Shown: positions 17,125-25,388 of the stretch, in pieces
Position numbering within the stretch: the stretch's first letter is position 1
How the letters are laid out: the number at the start of each line of letters is the position of its first letter
NCBI RefSeq assembly: GCF_022489065.1
Contig: NZ_JAKVTW010000001.1
Coordinates: 1 to 64,000 of the forward strand
From: Vreelandella neptunia
Lineage (GTDB): Bacteria > Pseudomonadota > Gammaproteobacteria > Pseudomonadales > Halomonadaceae
Length of the DNA: 64,000 nt
Direction of reading: 5' to 3'
Made by a program: the position numbers and the translations under genes
Notes under the pieces: model-generated
Told to the model about the DNA's origin: nothing
Database searches by the model: none
What the model saw: the letters and a program-made list of their open reading frames with translations, nothing else

Positions 17125-17897
17125 AGCGTATCAAGCGGCGGTAGGTGGGCGGTTTCCGTTACCACCGCCGCTAGCTGGCGAGCATAGTGCATCACCAGCC
17201 GCTCGCCTAATTCGGCGCTGGCGTGGCTGGCATCCCCGGCGACGCCATGAGCGCTCAAATCTTCCGCTAACCAGGCAAACGCTGCCGACCCCTCTGCACT
17301 CACTAAGTCATCTCCTCGAGGCGCCGCGGGCGGTGTGGCTTGATAGTCATCTAGCTGAACCAGCGCAGGCGCTAAATAGCACATCATCGCGGTTTCGAGC
17401 AGCCCCCCGTGTAAGCCATAACGCAGCTCATCCGCCTCAATGGCGCCTTCCAGTGCCGGCAGTCGGGTGTAAGTGGCTTTGACCACACGCATCCCGTGGC
17501 GCCGCCGAAGGGTTAGTCCGGCTAAATCCATCACCGCTTTATTTCCGCCGTGGCTGTTAAGCAGCACCAGCCGAAGAATGCCGGCGCGGGCTAAGCTGTC
17601 GCCATACGCTTCTAAGGTGGCAATGGCCAGCGGCGCTGGCAGGCTAAGCGTGCCGGGAAAGCTGGCGTGCTCATCGCTAGCGCCGACGGCAATGGCGGGC
17701 AGGCAGATCACATTCAGGTTCGGATTAAGCTCCTCAAGCATAGCGGCTTGCAGGCCTTCTCCAATAGTGAGGTCAGTGGCCAAGGGGAGGTGGGTGCCGT
17801 GTTGCTCAATGGCACCGAGTACCAGCACTGCTACCGGATCGCACTGGGCGAACTCGGTTAACTGGGGTGCGGTGAGCGTTTGCCAATGGTAAATCAT
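17121..17897 (-). CDS. Creatininase-family amidohydrolase
   Basis: This 258-residue metal-dependent amidohydrolase has all the expected ligands: Glu31 and His33 in GAIEQHG, Asp42 in LATD, His116 in NSHGGN, and Glu168 in LHGGLLETA. The family includes creatininase, MftE (mycofactocin maturation) and ArfB, the archaeal deformylase that acts right after GTP ring opening in riboflavin and F420 synthesis. Given the GTP cyclohydrolase directly beside it, an ArfB-like step on a pyrimidine intermediate is my preferred inference. Peptide maturation as in MftE is less likely, because no radical-SAM or precursor-peptide gene is visible. It lies 21 bp downstream of the FkbM methyltransferase and is probably co-transcribed with it. 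Confidence 0.87.
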   Translation of the reverse strand: MIYHWQTLTAPQLTEFAQCDPVAVLVLGAIEQHGTHLPLATDLTIGEGLQAAMLEELNPNLNVICLPAIAVGASDEHASFPGTLSLPAPLAIATLEAYGDSLARAGILRLVLLNSHGGNKAVMDLAGLTLRRRHGMRVVKATYTRLPALEGAIEADELRYGLHGGLLETAMMCYLAPALVQLDDYQATPPAAPRGDDLVSAEGSAAFAWLAEDLSAHGVAGDASHASAELGERLVMHYARQLAAVVTETAHLPPLDTL

Positions 17898-17918
17898 GAA
17901 ATGAAACGCCTTTAGGGT

Positions 17919-18701
17919 TTAAACACACTTCTGAAGTAGCTGGTGATCCGAGCGGCAGGCGTAAAGATCGCCTGAGGGGAGCTCTTCAGCGCCAGTAGTG
18001 AGCCATTCGGTAATGGCCTGCGGAGTTTGCCACTCGGTCCAGCGGAAATGGCGCTGCTCGCCAGCCACCACATTGTAGCGATACTCGCCAAGGCGACTTA
18101 AATGGCTGACGCAAGCGTGGTTAACCTCTAACGCCCCGGATACAAACTCTACCGAAAGCGCGGCTACAGGGCGGCTTAGGCCCGCCAGCACCTCTGCTTC
18201 AAAGCCCTCAACGTCAATCTTGATGAAGCTAGGCTCGCCATACTCTTCAATTAAGATATCCAGCGTGGTAACCGGTACCCGCAAACGCTGCTCCCAGCGC
18301 ACCTGGCTAAAGCCTGCGTTGCGCTCGCCAATCTGCTCCCGCCACTCGGTGGCAAGGGTTGATAGTGTCGGATTACCGGGGCTGATAGCGATCTCGGCAA
18401 AGCCCGCCGTTGGGCCAGCCGCCATGGGTAGCAGCGTGATGCTGGTGGGCTTAACCAATCGCTTAAACCATTTAGCGAGATCAGGCTGTGGCTCGAGCGC
18501 GACCACGTTAGCGCCCAGTGCATGAAAGGCCGCGCTGCGGTCACCTAAATGAGCGCCAATATCAAACGCGACGGCACCGGGCCGAATAAACGGTTGATAA
18601 AGTCGCTTGAGCCCACGCTGGCGCCCCGGCCGCCAATAAATAAACAGCGAACGGGCAAGCCCGCCCACGCTACGCAGCCGTTGTAGCGCCATGTGCCGCA
18701 T
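17919..18701 (-). CDS. FkbM-family methyltransferase
   Basis: This 260-residue SAM-dependent methyltransferase of the FkbM type usually methylates hydroxyl groups on sugars or polyketides. Visible are the SAM motif FDIGAHLGDRSAAF, an acidic loop VVALEPQPD, and the characteristic FIKIDVEGFEAEVLAGL. AGGAG eight bases before the ATG at 18701 supports the start. It is the first gene of a leftward pair with the creatininase-like gene. Together with the methyltransferase domain of the fused glycosyltransferase it would give the cluster two methylation steps. Alternatively it could belong with the glucan genes to its right. Membership is inferred from position. Confidence 0.83.
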   Translation of the reverse strand: MRHMALQRLRSVGGLARSLFIYWRPGRQRGLKRLYQPFIRPGAVAFDIGAHLGDRSAAFHALGANVVALEPQPDLAKWFKRLVKPTSITLLPMAAGPTAGFAEIAISPGNPTLSTLATEWREQIGERNAGFSQVRWEQRLRVPVTTLDILIEEYGEPSFIKIDVEGFEAEVLAGLSRPVAALSVEFVSGALEVNHACVSHLSRLGEYRYNVVAGEQRHFRWTEWQTPQAITEWLTTGAEELPSGDLYACRSDHQLLQKCV

Positions 18702-18722
18702 TAACTGGACTCCTGAATATAT

Positions 18723-20300
18723 TTATTCGGCATCGGGATACCACACGTAATTCCAGGTTTCGCTAATCGGTTCGCCGTTTAACGTGAGTCTAAGGCGAAC
18801 ATCGCTGGGTTGATCGTTAGCGGGCACCCGGAAGCTCGCCCGCCAGCCATTATTAGGCAGCGCGGTGACCTGGGGCAGCAGTACCTCGCCTAGTTGGGCG
18901 CTGATGTCTAACTCGACGGGTTGGTCCGCAGCGATATCATCTAGCGCGCCTCCTTGGAAATCGACAATAAATTGACGCTGCTCGCTAACCGCTAAATCCG
19001 TTTGCCCGGGCCCCGCAGCGTTGCCATGGCGGGTGCGGATCGCACGCCCCAAGGTATGTGCTTCTGGCTGAGTATTGAGGGTATGGGTAAGGTAGTGGAG
19101 GCGACGGGATTCGCCAGCATCCAATGCATCATCTGCTACCCAGTAGGCAACGATGTTGTCGTGAGTTTCATCGGGAGTAGGAATTTCGACAAGCTCTACT
19201 CGTCCTGGCCCCCACTCATCCAAGGGAACCACCCACTGACTTGGGCGACGGTGGTACTGCGCTTCGGTATCCAAATAGCGGTTAAAGTCACGCTCTCGCT
19301 GCATCAAACCAAAGCCCTTAGGCGAGCTATCAATAAACGTTGAGGTGCGCAGGTGCTCTGGGTTGGTTAACGGGCGCCAAATCCACTCACCGCTGCCGGT
19401 ATGCAGCAACAGACCGTCTGAGTCGTGTACTTGAGGGCGGAAGTCATCTGGACGCTGGCGGCTTGCTTCGCCGTAAGTGAACATGCTGGTAAGCGGGGCA
19501 ACGCCGAGCTTAGCAACATCTTCCCGTGCAAATAGCTCGGCCTCTACTTCCACCTGGGTATCTTCGCCGGGCTGAATAATAAATCGATAAGCGCCGCTAA
19601 CAGAGGGGCTGTCCATCAACGCTAACAGCTCAATCTGTTCAGCATCTGCGTCGGGTTTATACATCCAGAATTCACGAAACGCCGGGAACTCCTCGCCTTC
19701 GGGCGAGGCTGTGTCAATTGCCAGCCCGCGAGTGGATAGTCCGTAGGCTTGGTCGCGCCCCACAATGCGGAAATAACTTGCCCCTAAGAACACGGCAAGC
19801 TCATCGGCGTATTCATGGTTGTTAAGCGGGTAGTGGAGGCGAAACCCCGCGTGGCCGCTGCCGGTTAGATCCTGCTCTTTCAGCTTTTCGGCATTGCCAT
19901 CATAGGAGTAGTCTTGTGCCGAAAAGGGGAGCGAGGTGACCGTATCGTTTTCAATTACATTGAGTGCAATCGGTGTTTGAAACAGAAAGCCGCTATGAAA
20001 TAGCTGGAGGCTAAACGGGCTTTCATCTTTCCAATAAGCGTGGTCGGGATCAAAGCGAATTTGCCGGTAGGTATCGTAACTGAGTTCACGAAGTGCCTCA
20101 GGCAGTGATTCTTCGGGGGCTTGATAAGGCGCTTCAGCCAGCTGCTGGGCGCGCTCAATAACCGCATTGAAGTGTTTGTCGTCTTCAGCAAAGGCGGTAG
20201 AAACAATCATCGAACAGCCAAGTAAAACCATCCACCGACCAGCATGACCTTTATTGACATGCCCTCTGTTGAAATAGTTAGTGGAATAGTTGAAACGCAT
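18723..20300 (-). CDS. opgG: Periplasmic glucan biosynthesis protein OpgG/MdoG
   Basis: This protein is needed to make osmoregulated periplasmic glucans, where OpgG forms or branches the glucan backbone in the periplasm. It has 525 residues from the chosen ATG at 20300, close to the usual length. The N-terminus has a long basic region and then a Sec signal ending near MIVSTAFA. The mature part starts with the family pattern SYDTYRQIRFDPDHAYWKDE and contains FREFWMYKPDADAEQ. An upstream in-frame ATG at 20375 would add 25 unconvincing residues. The partner glycosyltransferase gene opgH, usually adjacent, is not in this window. It is divergent from the sulfatase-fold gene at 20551. Confidence 0.9.
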   Translation of the reverse strand: MRFNYSTNYFNRGHVNKGHAGRWMVLLGCSMIVSTAFAEDDKHFNAVIERAQQLAEAPYQAPEESLPEALRELSYDTYRQIRFDPDHAYWKDESPFSLQLFHSGFLFQTPIALNVIENDTVTSLPFSAQDYSYDGNAEKLKEQDLTGSGHAGFRLHYPLNNHEYADELAVFLGASYFRIVGRDQAYGLSTRGLAIDTASPEGEEFPAFREFWMYKPDADAEQIELLALMDSPSVSGAYRFIIQPGEDTQVEVEAELFAREDVAKLGVAPLTSMFTYGEASRQRPDDFRPQVHDSDGLLLHTGSGEWIWRPLTNPEHLRTSTFIDSSPKGFGLMQRERDFNRYLDTEAQYHRRPSQWVVPLDEWGPGRVELVEIPTPDETHDNIVAYWVADDALDAGESRRLHYLTHTLNTQPEAHTLGRAIRTRHGNAAGPGQTDLAVSEQRQFIVDFQGGALDDIAADQPVELDISAQLGEVLLPQVTALPNNGWRASFRVPANDQPSDVRLRLTLNGEPISETWNYVWYPDAE

Positions 20301-20550
20301 GGGCGAAACCCTTTCGAGTGAAGACCTGCTAAACGCATGGCAATAGGCCAGGCAAAGCGTGAAATTTTTACACAAAAACTATACGATTGAGCGCAACAGT
20401 ACATGATTGTTGCGTTTTTAAGCAGCCTTACTCCTTGCTCTTTAGTCTTGAAAACTGATTTAACCTCTCTTCAAGGCTGTGTGCTGACGGGTCTTACCTA
20501 ACACGCTACCTAAGACACTGTAAGCTAAAGCAGGTACAAATGAGAATGCG

Positions 20551-22179
20551 ATGAGTCGATTATTATTAACGTTAGTCATGCTAAATTTTCTGCTCATAGC
20601 GCCCCTTTGGTGGCGTTTTGGAGAGATGGGGACTCACTTGATCGCCTGGGAGGCGTTTATCATTGCGCCCCTTATGCTGTTGCTTCCGGTCGGCAACGTT
20701 CGCCGCCTTGTGGGCATTGGGCTCGTCAGTTGGATCATGCTGGCAACCGCCGCTAACGTAGGCACGGCCGCGACACATTTGGCGTTTGCCCGCTCACTCA
20801 ATCTCTACCTCGATCTTCCATTGCTGCGCTCCGTTTATCACCTGCTAGTCGGTAATGTTGGCCAGTTTTTGGCAGTCTGCGCCATGCTGGCGGGTGTTGC
20901 TTTGCTACTTGGCATCACCCTGGCGTTAATCCGTCTGCTAATTCCCCCCGTTAGTTACACGCTCAAACGGCTTCCTGGTATAGCAGCATTTATGCTGTTG
21001 ATCGTTGCCACCATTAGCGCTGCGCTTGAACTTAACGGTGTGCGGTGGGTGGATAGCGCTCGGTTGCAGATGGTGAACAGCACACGTTTTCAGTGGCAGC
21101 AAATTACCGATACCCACGCCGCACGCCTTGCCTTTACCGCACAGTTGGAGGCTGCGCCGTTAGAGCGTCAGCCGCTGCCAGGGCTCGAAGGGCGCAATGT
21201 GTTGCTGACCTTTATTGAGTCTTACGGCGTCTCGGTACTGGATGACCCACGTTATGCGGAGGTTCTGCTGCCTACTCTGGCCGATATGGAGCAGCGGCTA
21301 TCCGCGCGTGACCTCCACGTGGTGTCGGGGTTGTTGGAATCGCCGATCCGTGGCGGACAGTCTTGGTTGGCTCACGCAACGGCGCTAAGCGGGCGGTGGA
21401 TCGATAACCAGCTGTGGTATCAACTGATGCTAGACAGCGGCCACTCTACGTTGATCGACGATTTCAGCGCCACCGGGCAGCGAACGTTGGCGGTAATGCC
21501 CGCTATTACCCTGACATGGCCGGAAGGCGAGGCCTACGGTTTCGATGAGATTGCCGCCGCCAAAGATATCGATTACGCCGGGCCAGCGCTCAACTGGGTG
21601 ACCATGCCCGATCAATTTACCCTCGACTACACACAACGCCATTTAATCGGCGACTCTCCACTGTTTGCCCAGTTGGCACTGATCTCCAGTCACGCCCCTT
21701 GGACGCCCATTCTGCCTGTATTGGATGATTGGTCATCTATCGGTGATGGGCGCATTTTTGCGCCTTGGGAAAGGGCCGGGGATCCACCGGAAGTTCTTTG
21801 GCAGGACATTGAGCGGATTCGCGAGCATTATGCTTGGTCGGTGGACTACGCTATTAAGGTAACGGGACGCTGGGCTGAGCGCGTAGTGGACGACAACACG
21901 CTATTGATAGTGCTTGGCGATCATCAGGCGGCGCCATTAATTACCGGTGATTACGCCAGTGGGGCAGTGCCGGTGCATATTATCAGTGGAGATCCCGCGC
22001 TATTGGCACCGTTTATGGCACGTGGCTTTGTAGCGGGAACTCGACCAACGCTCAGCCAAGCGCCAAACGCCCCCAGAATGAGCCAACTGCGCCACTGGCT
22101 GCAGGAGGATTTTGGCGAGCTAGCAGATGATGCAGACACTCGCCCGGATACAAGGACGACCACAAGGACGCAGCAATGA
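20551..22179 (+). CDS. Membrane-anchored sulfatase-fold protein (possible phospho-substituent transferase)
   Basis: This 542-residue protein has about five membrane helices in the first 165 residues and a periplasmic alkaline-phosphatase/sulfatase-fold domain from about 210 on. The metal- and nucleophile-site motifs are FIESYG (Glu223), the Ser/Thr-rich SPIRGGQSWLAHATALSG and LGDHQAAP near 455-462. This architecture is shared by phosphoethanolamine and phosphoglycerol transferases such as EptA, OpgE, OpgB and LtaS. Divergent to opgG, it may decorate periplasmic glucans, but that is inference. The last bases overlap the start of manC (ATGA), so the two are coupled. It is not close enough to any named member for a gene symbol. 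Confidence 0.8.
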   Translation: MSRLLLTLVMLNFLLIAPLWWRFGEMGTHLIAWEAFIIAPLMLLLPVGNVRRLVGIGLVSWIMLATAANVGTAATHLAFARSLNLYLDLPLLRSVYHLLVGNVGQFLAVCAMLAGVALLLGITLALIRLLIPPVSYTLKRLPGIAAFMLLIVATISAALELNGVRWVDSARLQMVNSTRFQWQQITDTHAARLAFTAQLEAAPLERQPLPGLEGRNVLLTFIESYGVSVLDDPRYAEVLLPTLADMEQRLSARDLHVVSGLLESPIRGGQSWLAHATALSGRWIDNQLWYQLMLDSGHSTLIDDFSATGQRTLAVMPAITLTWPEGEAYGFDEIAAAKDIDYAGPALNWVTMPDQFTLDYTQRHLIGDSPLFAQLALISSHAPWTPILPVLDDWSSIGDGRIFAPWERAGDPPEVLWQDIERIREHYAWSVDYAIKVTGRWAERVVDDNTLLIVLGDHQAAPLITGDYASGAVPVHIISGDPALLAPFMARGFVAGTRPTLSQAPNAPRMSQLRHWLQEDFGELADDADTRPDTRTTTRTQQ

Positions 22180-23585
22180 TTCAGCCAGTGATTTTAAGCG
22201 GCGGTAGCGGCACGCGGCTCTGGCCGCTCTCGCGAGAGCAGATGCCTAAACAGTTTTTGCGCTTAACCTCTTCTCAAAGCTTGCTGCAGCAAACCCTCAG
22301 CCGCCTAGCTGGATTAACCGACACAGCCCCCATGCTGATGGGCCACCATAGCCACCGCTTTTTAATGGCCGAGCAGCTACGTGAAATCGAACAAGATGCC
22401 ACCATCGTGCTCGAACCCGAAGGTCGTAATACGGCCCCGGCCATTGCCTGTGCGGCGCTGCTGGCTCGCCACGCTGGTGAAGACCCGCTGCTATTGGTGC
22501 TGCCGGCAGACCATGCCATTGGGGATGTTCTGGCTTTCCAGTACAGCGTTGCAGTCGCCGCGCCGTTGGCCGAAGCGGGCTATCTGGTCACTTTTGGAGT
22601 AGTCCCGACGCAGCCAGAAACGGGGTACGGCTATATTGCCTGCGGCGAGCCGCTGGAAGGGGGGCATCATCTGGCGGCCTTTATTGAAAAACCGGACGCC
22701 CAGTGTGCTGCTGCGTTAGTCGAGAGCGGTGATTACCTATGGAACAGCGGTATGTTCTTGCTGCGCGCCTCGAGTTATCTGGAACAGTTACAGCGGCTAC
22801 AGCCGACAATGCTTGAAGCCTGCGAGGAGGCGGTTAGCACCGCGCACCGTGACCTGGATTTTCTCCGCCTGGGCGAAGCAGCATTTGGCCGTTGCCCAGC
22901 TGACTCCATTGACTATGCGGTGATGGAGCACTGTGATCGCGCCGCCGTGGTGCCTTTGGCCGCCGCCTGGAGTGATATTGGCAGTTTCGACGCGTTGTGG
23001 GCAACCGTTGAGCCTGATGGGGCGGGCAATGCCGCCAAAGGCGATGCGTGGCTGACCGATACGCATGATTCGCTGGTGTTTGCGGAGCACCGCCTCGTGG
23101 CCACGCTGGGTGTGCAAAATCTAATCGTCGTGGAGACATCGGATAGCGTGCTGGTGGCCCATCGTGATCAGGCGCAGCAGGTGAAGCAACTGGTGGCTTC
23201 ACTTTCAAAGGCAGGGCGCAGCGAGCCCTGCTCTGCACCTCAGGTGCAGCGCCCTTGGGGCAGCTTTCAGGCGATGGACAGTGGTGAGCGCTATCAGGTC
23301 AAACACATTACCGTGAAGCCGGGCGGGCGGCTATCGCTGCAGCGCCATCATCACCGCGCTGAGCACTGGATTGTGGTAAGAGGCACTGCGCGGGTAACGC
23401 TTGAGGAGCGGAGCTTCCTGGTAAGTGAAAATCAGTCGACCTATATTCCCATTGGCGCGCTGCATCGCCTGGAGAATACCGGCAAGATTCCTCTTGAACT
23501 GATTGAAGTGCAGTCGGGAAGCTATCTGGGTGAAGACGATATCGAGCGCTTGGATGACGTTTACGCCCGACACAACAACGAATAA
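22176..23585 (+). CDS. manC: Mannose-1-phosphate guanylyltransferase / mannose-6-phosphate isomerase
   Basis: This 469-residue type II PMI-GMP enzyme makes GDP-mannose from GTP and mannose 1-phosphate, with an isomerase domain at the C-terminus. The nucleotidyltransferase start ILSGGSGTRLWPLSREQMPK is canonical. FIEKPD and WNSGMF follow in the expected places. The cupin-type isomerase domain occupies about 350-465, with the metal-binding RHHHRAEHWIVVRGTARV. It overlaps the upstream sulfatase-fold gene by 4 bp. GDP-mannose would feed an exopolysaccharide, an O-antigen, or a glycosyltransferase such as the GT4 fusion at 12020; the window does not tell which. Confidence 0.93.
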   Translation: MIQPVILSGGSGTRLWPLSREQMPKQFLRLTSSQSLLQQTLSRLAGLTDTAPMLMGHHSHRFLMAEQLREIEQDATIVLEPEGRNTAPAIACAALLARHAGEDPLLLVLPADHAIGDVLAFQYSVAVAAPLAEAGYLVTFGVVPTQPETGYGYIACGEPLEGGHHLAAFIEKPDAQCAAALVESGDYLWNSGMFLLRASSYLEQLQRLQPTMLEACEEAVSTAHRDLDFLRLGEAAFGRCPADSIDYAVMEHCDRAAVVPLAAAWSDIGSFDALWATVEPDGAGNAAKGDAWLTDTHDSLVFAEHRLVATLGVQNLIVVETSDSVLVAHRDQAQQVKQLVASLSKAGRSEPCSAPQVQRPWGSFQAMDSGERYQVKHITVKPGGRLSLQRHHHRAEHWIVVRGTARVTLEERSFLVSENQSTYIPIGALHRLENTGKIPLELIEVQSGSYLGEDDIERLDDVYARHNNE

Positions 23586-23594
23586 CGGCTGCGC

Positions 23595-23942
23595 TTACCA
23601 GAGCCAGCTGGCAGGGCGCGCTGGTGGTCGGCCTTTGCGTACATCGACCCAGCCGAGTACACAGCGCACGCCCAGCCAAACGGCCAACAGCGGCCAGAGC
23701 AGGGTGCCAACGATGAAAATGCTAAGCACAAAGGCGATGCAGGCGTACAGGGTGCCGATCCAGAAAGTGCGGATTAGGTAACGGTAGTGCGGCTGCAGCC
23801 ATTGAGCGGCGTCTTTGCGGTAGACGTAAGCAATCACCACGCCAATCAGTAGGGTGATGTTAGCGGTGACGATGCCCGCCAGGTAAAGCGCGTAAATAAT
23901 CTGTGGTGGGCGTGTTTCATCACCAGGCAGTTCTTTTTGCAT
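23595..23942 (-). CDS. Small DUF4870-like membrane protein (paralogue A)
   Basis: This 115-residue protein has three predicted membrane segments. It is clearly a paralogue of the product of 24897-25286: both share IYALYLA, GVVIAYVY, HYRY.IRTFWIG, AVWL..RCV and a terminal SWL[WF]. The two genes flank the acyltransferase gene in one leftward operon, and 16 bp separate this gene from it. The family resembles DUF4870. Its function is unknown; proximity suggests a role at the inner membrane linked to lipid A acylation or envelope quality control. Confidence 0.7.
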   Translation of the reverse strand: MQKELPGDETRPPQIIYALYLAGIVTANITLLIGVVIAYVYRKDAAQWLQPHYRYLIRTFWIGTLYACIAFVLSIFIVGTLLWPLLAVWLGVRCVLGWVDVRKGRPPARPASWLW

Positions 23943-23958
23943 TATCAGTCAGCTCTTG

Positions 23959-24894
23959 TTAATAAAGTCGGAAGTCGCGGAAGTTGGATAGATTCTGCTG
24001 CTCTTGTACCACTTTGCGATAGCGCTTGTACTCCCACTGATACTGCGCGGCGTCCAGACCAATCGCGGCCTCGACACTGGCATTGACCCCCGTGGCAGAC
24101 TGCACATCATCATCGCTATAGACGCGCTCATCGGCTTCCAGAAAATGAATTTCAAACCCTTTGCCAGGTACCCGCAGCGCCACGCCGGTGACCACCCTTG
24201 CCTGGGTACGGGCGACCAGTTTAGGCAGCAGTGTGGCGGTATAGGCGTCGCGGCCAAAGAAGGGGGCGAAAACGCCGCTGCCCCAGTCCGGCTCTTGGTC
24301 GGGCAGTATGCCAATCGCTTCGCTGCGTTTAAGCGCTTTGAGCAGTGCCGCCACCCCGCGGGGGTTGGTGGGCACCAGGCTCGCCCCCATGCGCTCGCGA
24401 CCATGACGTATCACTGGATCGAGATCGATGATTTTGGGTGGCTCATACATGGCAGTGAATGGAAAGTGGCTGGATAGCCAGAAGTTAAGCACTTCCCAAT
24501 TGCCAAAGTGCGGGGCGAGTACAATCACGCCGCGGCCATCGGTGCGGGCGTTATCGAGTTTGTCGCGGCCAAATACCGCTAAAATGCTGGCGTCTACTTT
24601 ATGCGGTTCCGCCATCCAGGCATGGCCCAGCTCTAACATCGTGGCCGCTGAGTGGCGCAGGCTATGCTGGGCAAGGGTTTTACATTCAGCGGTAGAGAGG
24701 TCGGGATAAACGACAGACAGATTACGCTCGGTTACCCAGCGCTCGCGTTTATTGGTGAGGTAGATCAGCGGCCCCAGCGCCGAGGAAATGCGCCATAGGC
24801 GTGTGAGCGGCCAACGTGAAAGCTGACGCCACAGCCAACTGATGGCGCTGGCCTTGGTGAAGCGCCCGCTGGTGGTGCCCGTTTGTTGCGTCAT
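23959..24894 (-). CDS. LpxL/HtrB-family lauroyl acyltransferase
   Basis: This 311-residue member of the lysophospholipid/lipid A late acyltransferase family adds a secondary acyl chain to Kdo-lipid A at the inner-membrane cytoplasmic face. The catalytic HX4E motif is present (His129 to Glu134, APHFGNWEVLNFW). Also visible are a hydrophobic N-terminal anchor and a second block ILPDQEPDWGSGVFAPFFG typical of LpxL/LpxM. It is the middle gene of a three-gene leftward operon with two paralogous membrane proteins; the gap to the upstream one is 2 bp. Whether it is the LpxL or LpxM equivalent cannot be settled by eye. Confidence 0.88.
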   Translation of the reverse strand: MTQQTGTTSGRFTKASAISWLWRQLSRWPLTRLWRISSALGPLIYLTNKRERWVTERNLSVVYPDLSTAECKTLAQHSLRHSAATMLELGHAWMAEPHKVDASILAVFGRDKLDNARTDGRGVIVLAPHFGNWEVLNFWLSSHFPFTAMYEPPKIIDLDPVIRHGRERMGASLVPTNPRGVAALLKALKRSEAIGILPDQEPDWGSGVFAPFFGRDAYTATLLPKLVARTQARVVTGVALRVPGKGFEIHFLEADERVYSDDDVQSATGVNASVEAAIGLDAAQYQWEYKRYRKVVQEQQNLSNFRDFRLY

Positions 24895-24896
24895 AT

Positions 24897-25286
24897 CTAA
24901 AACAGCCAGGAATCTACGTTGGAGGGGGCGCGTTTCTCTTGCAGCCCTTTGAAGCCTTTAACGCAGCGGATAATCAGCCAAACGGCAAGCGCCAGTAGCA
25001 GCGGGAAACCGATCAGAATCAAGGTCAATATCGAAAACACGATACCGTAGACCAAGCCAATCCAGAACGTCCGAATCTGATAGCGGTAGTGCTCGTCTAA
25101 CCACGTGGGCCCTTTGCCTTTATACACATAGGCGATGACCACACCAATAATCGACGTAAAGCCGAGGATAAAACTGGCCAGGTAGAGCGCGTAGATCACC
25201 ATCGCCATCGTGGTGTCGGGCTGATGGCTTCGCTCTTTGCTGACAACGTCGCCTTCTAGCGGCGCCTCATTGGCATTATCTCGCAT
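24897..25286 (-). CDS. Small DUF4870-like membrane protein (paralogue B)
   Basis: This 129-residue membrane protein is first in the leftward operon with the LpxL-type acyltransferase. It starts with a hydrophilic cytoplasmic tail of about 25 residues and has three hydrophobic segments. Shared blocks with the product of 23595-23942 show that they are paralogues. The ribosome site AAAGGAAA precedes the ATG at 25286. No catalytic motif is visible. A function is not assigned; I infer an accessory membrane role only from gene order. Confidence 0.7.
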   Translation of the reverse strand: MRDNANEAPLEGDVVSKERSHQPDTTMAMVIYALYLASFILGFTSIIGVVIAYVYKGKGPTWLDEHYRYQIRTFWIGLVYGIVFSILTLILIGFPLLLALAVWLIIRCVKGFKGLQEKRAPSNVDSWLF

Positions 25287-25388
25287 AACGTTTCCTTTCG
25301 ATAAATCCGTATCAGAGCTGAATCAGCGTTGCTCAAGCGCTCTATGATAGCGTGCGCTAAGTGCCTTATCACTAAGGGTAACTGGGCG

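Noticed and set aside
17121..17897. Mycofactocin-type peptide maturation role for the creatininase-family protein
   Set aside because: No radical-SAM enzyme, precursor peptide or MftC/MftD homologue is visible in the window.
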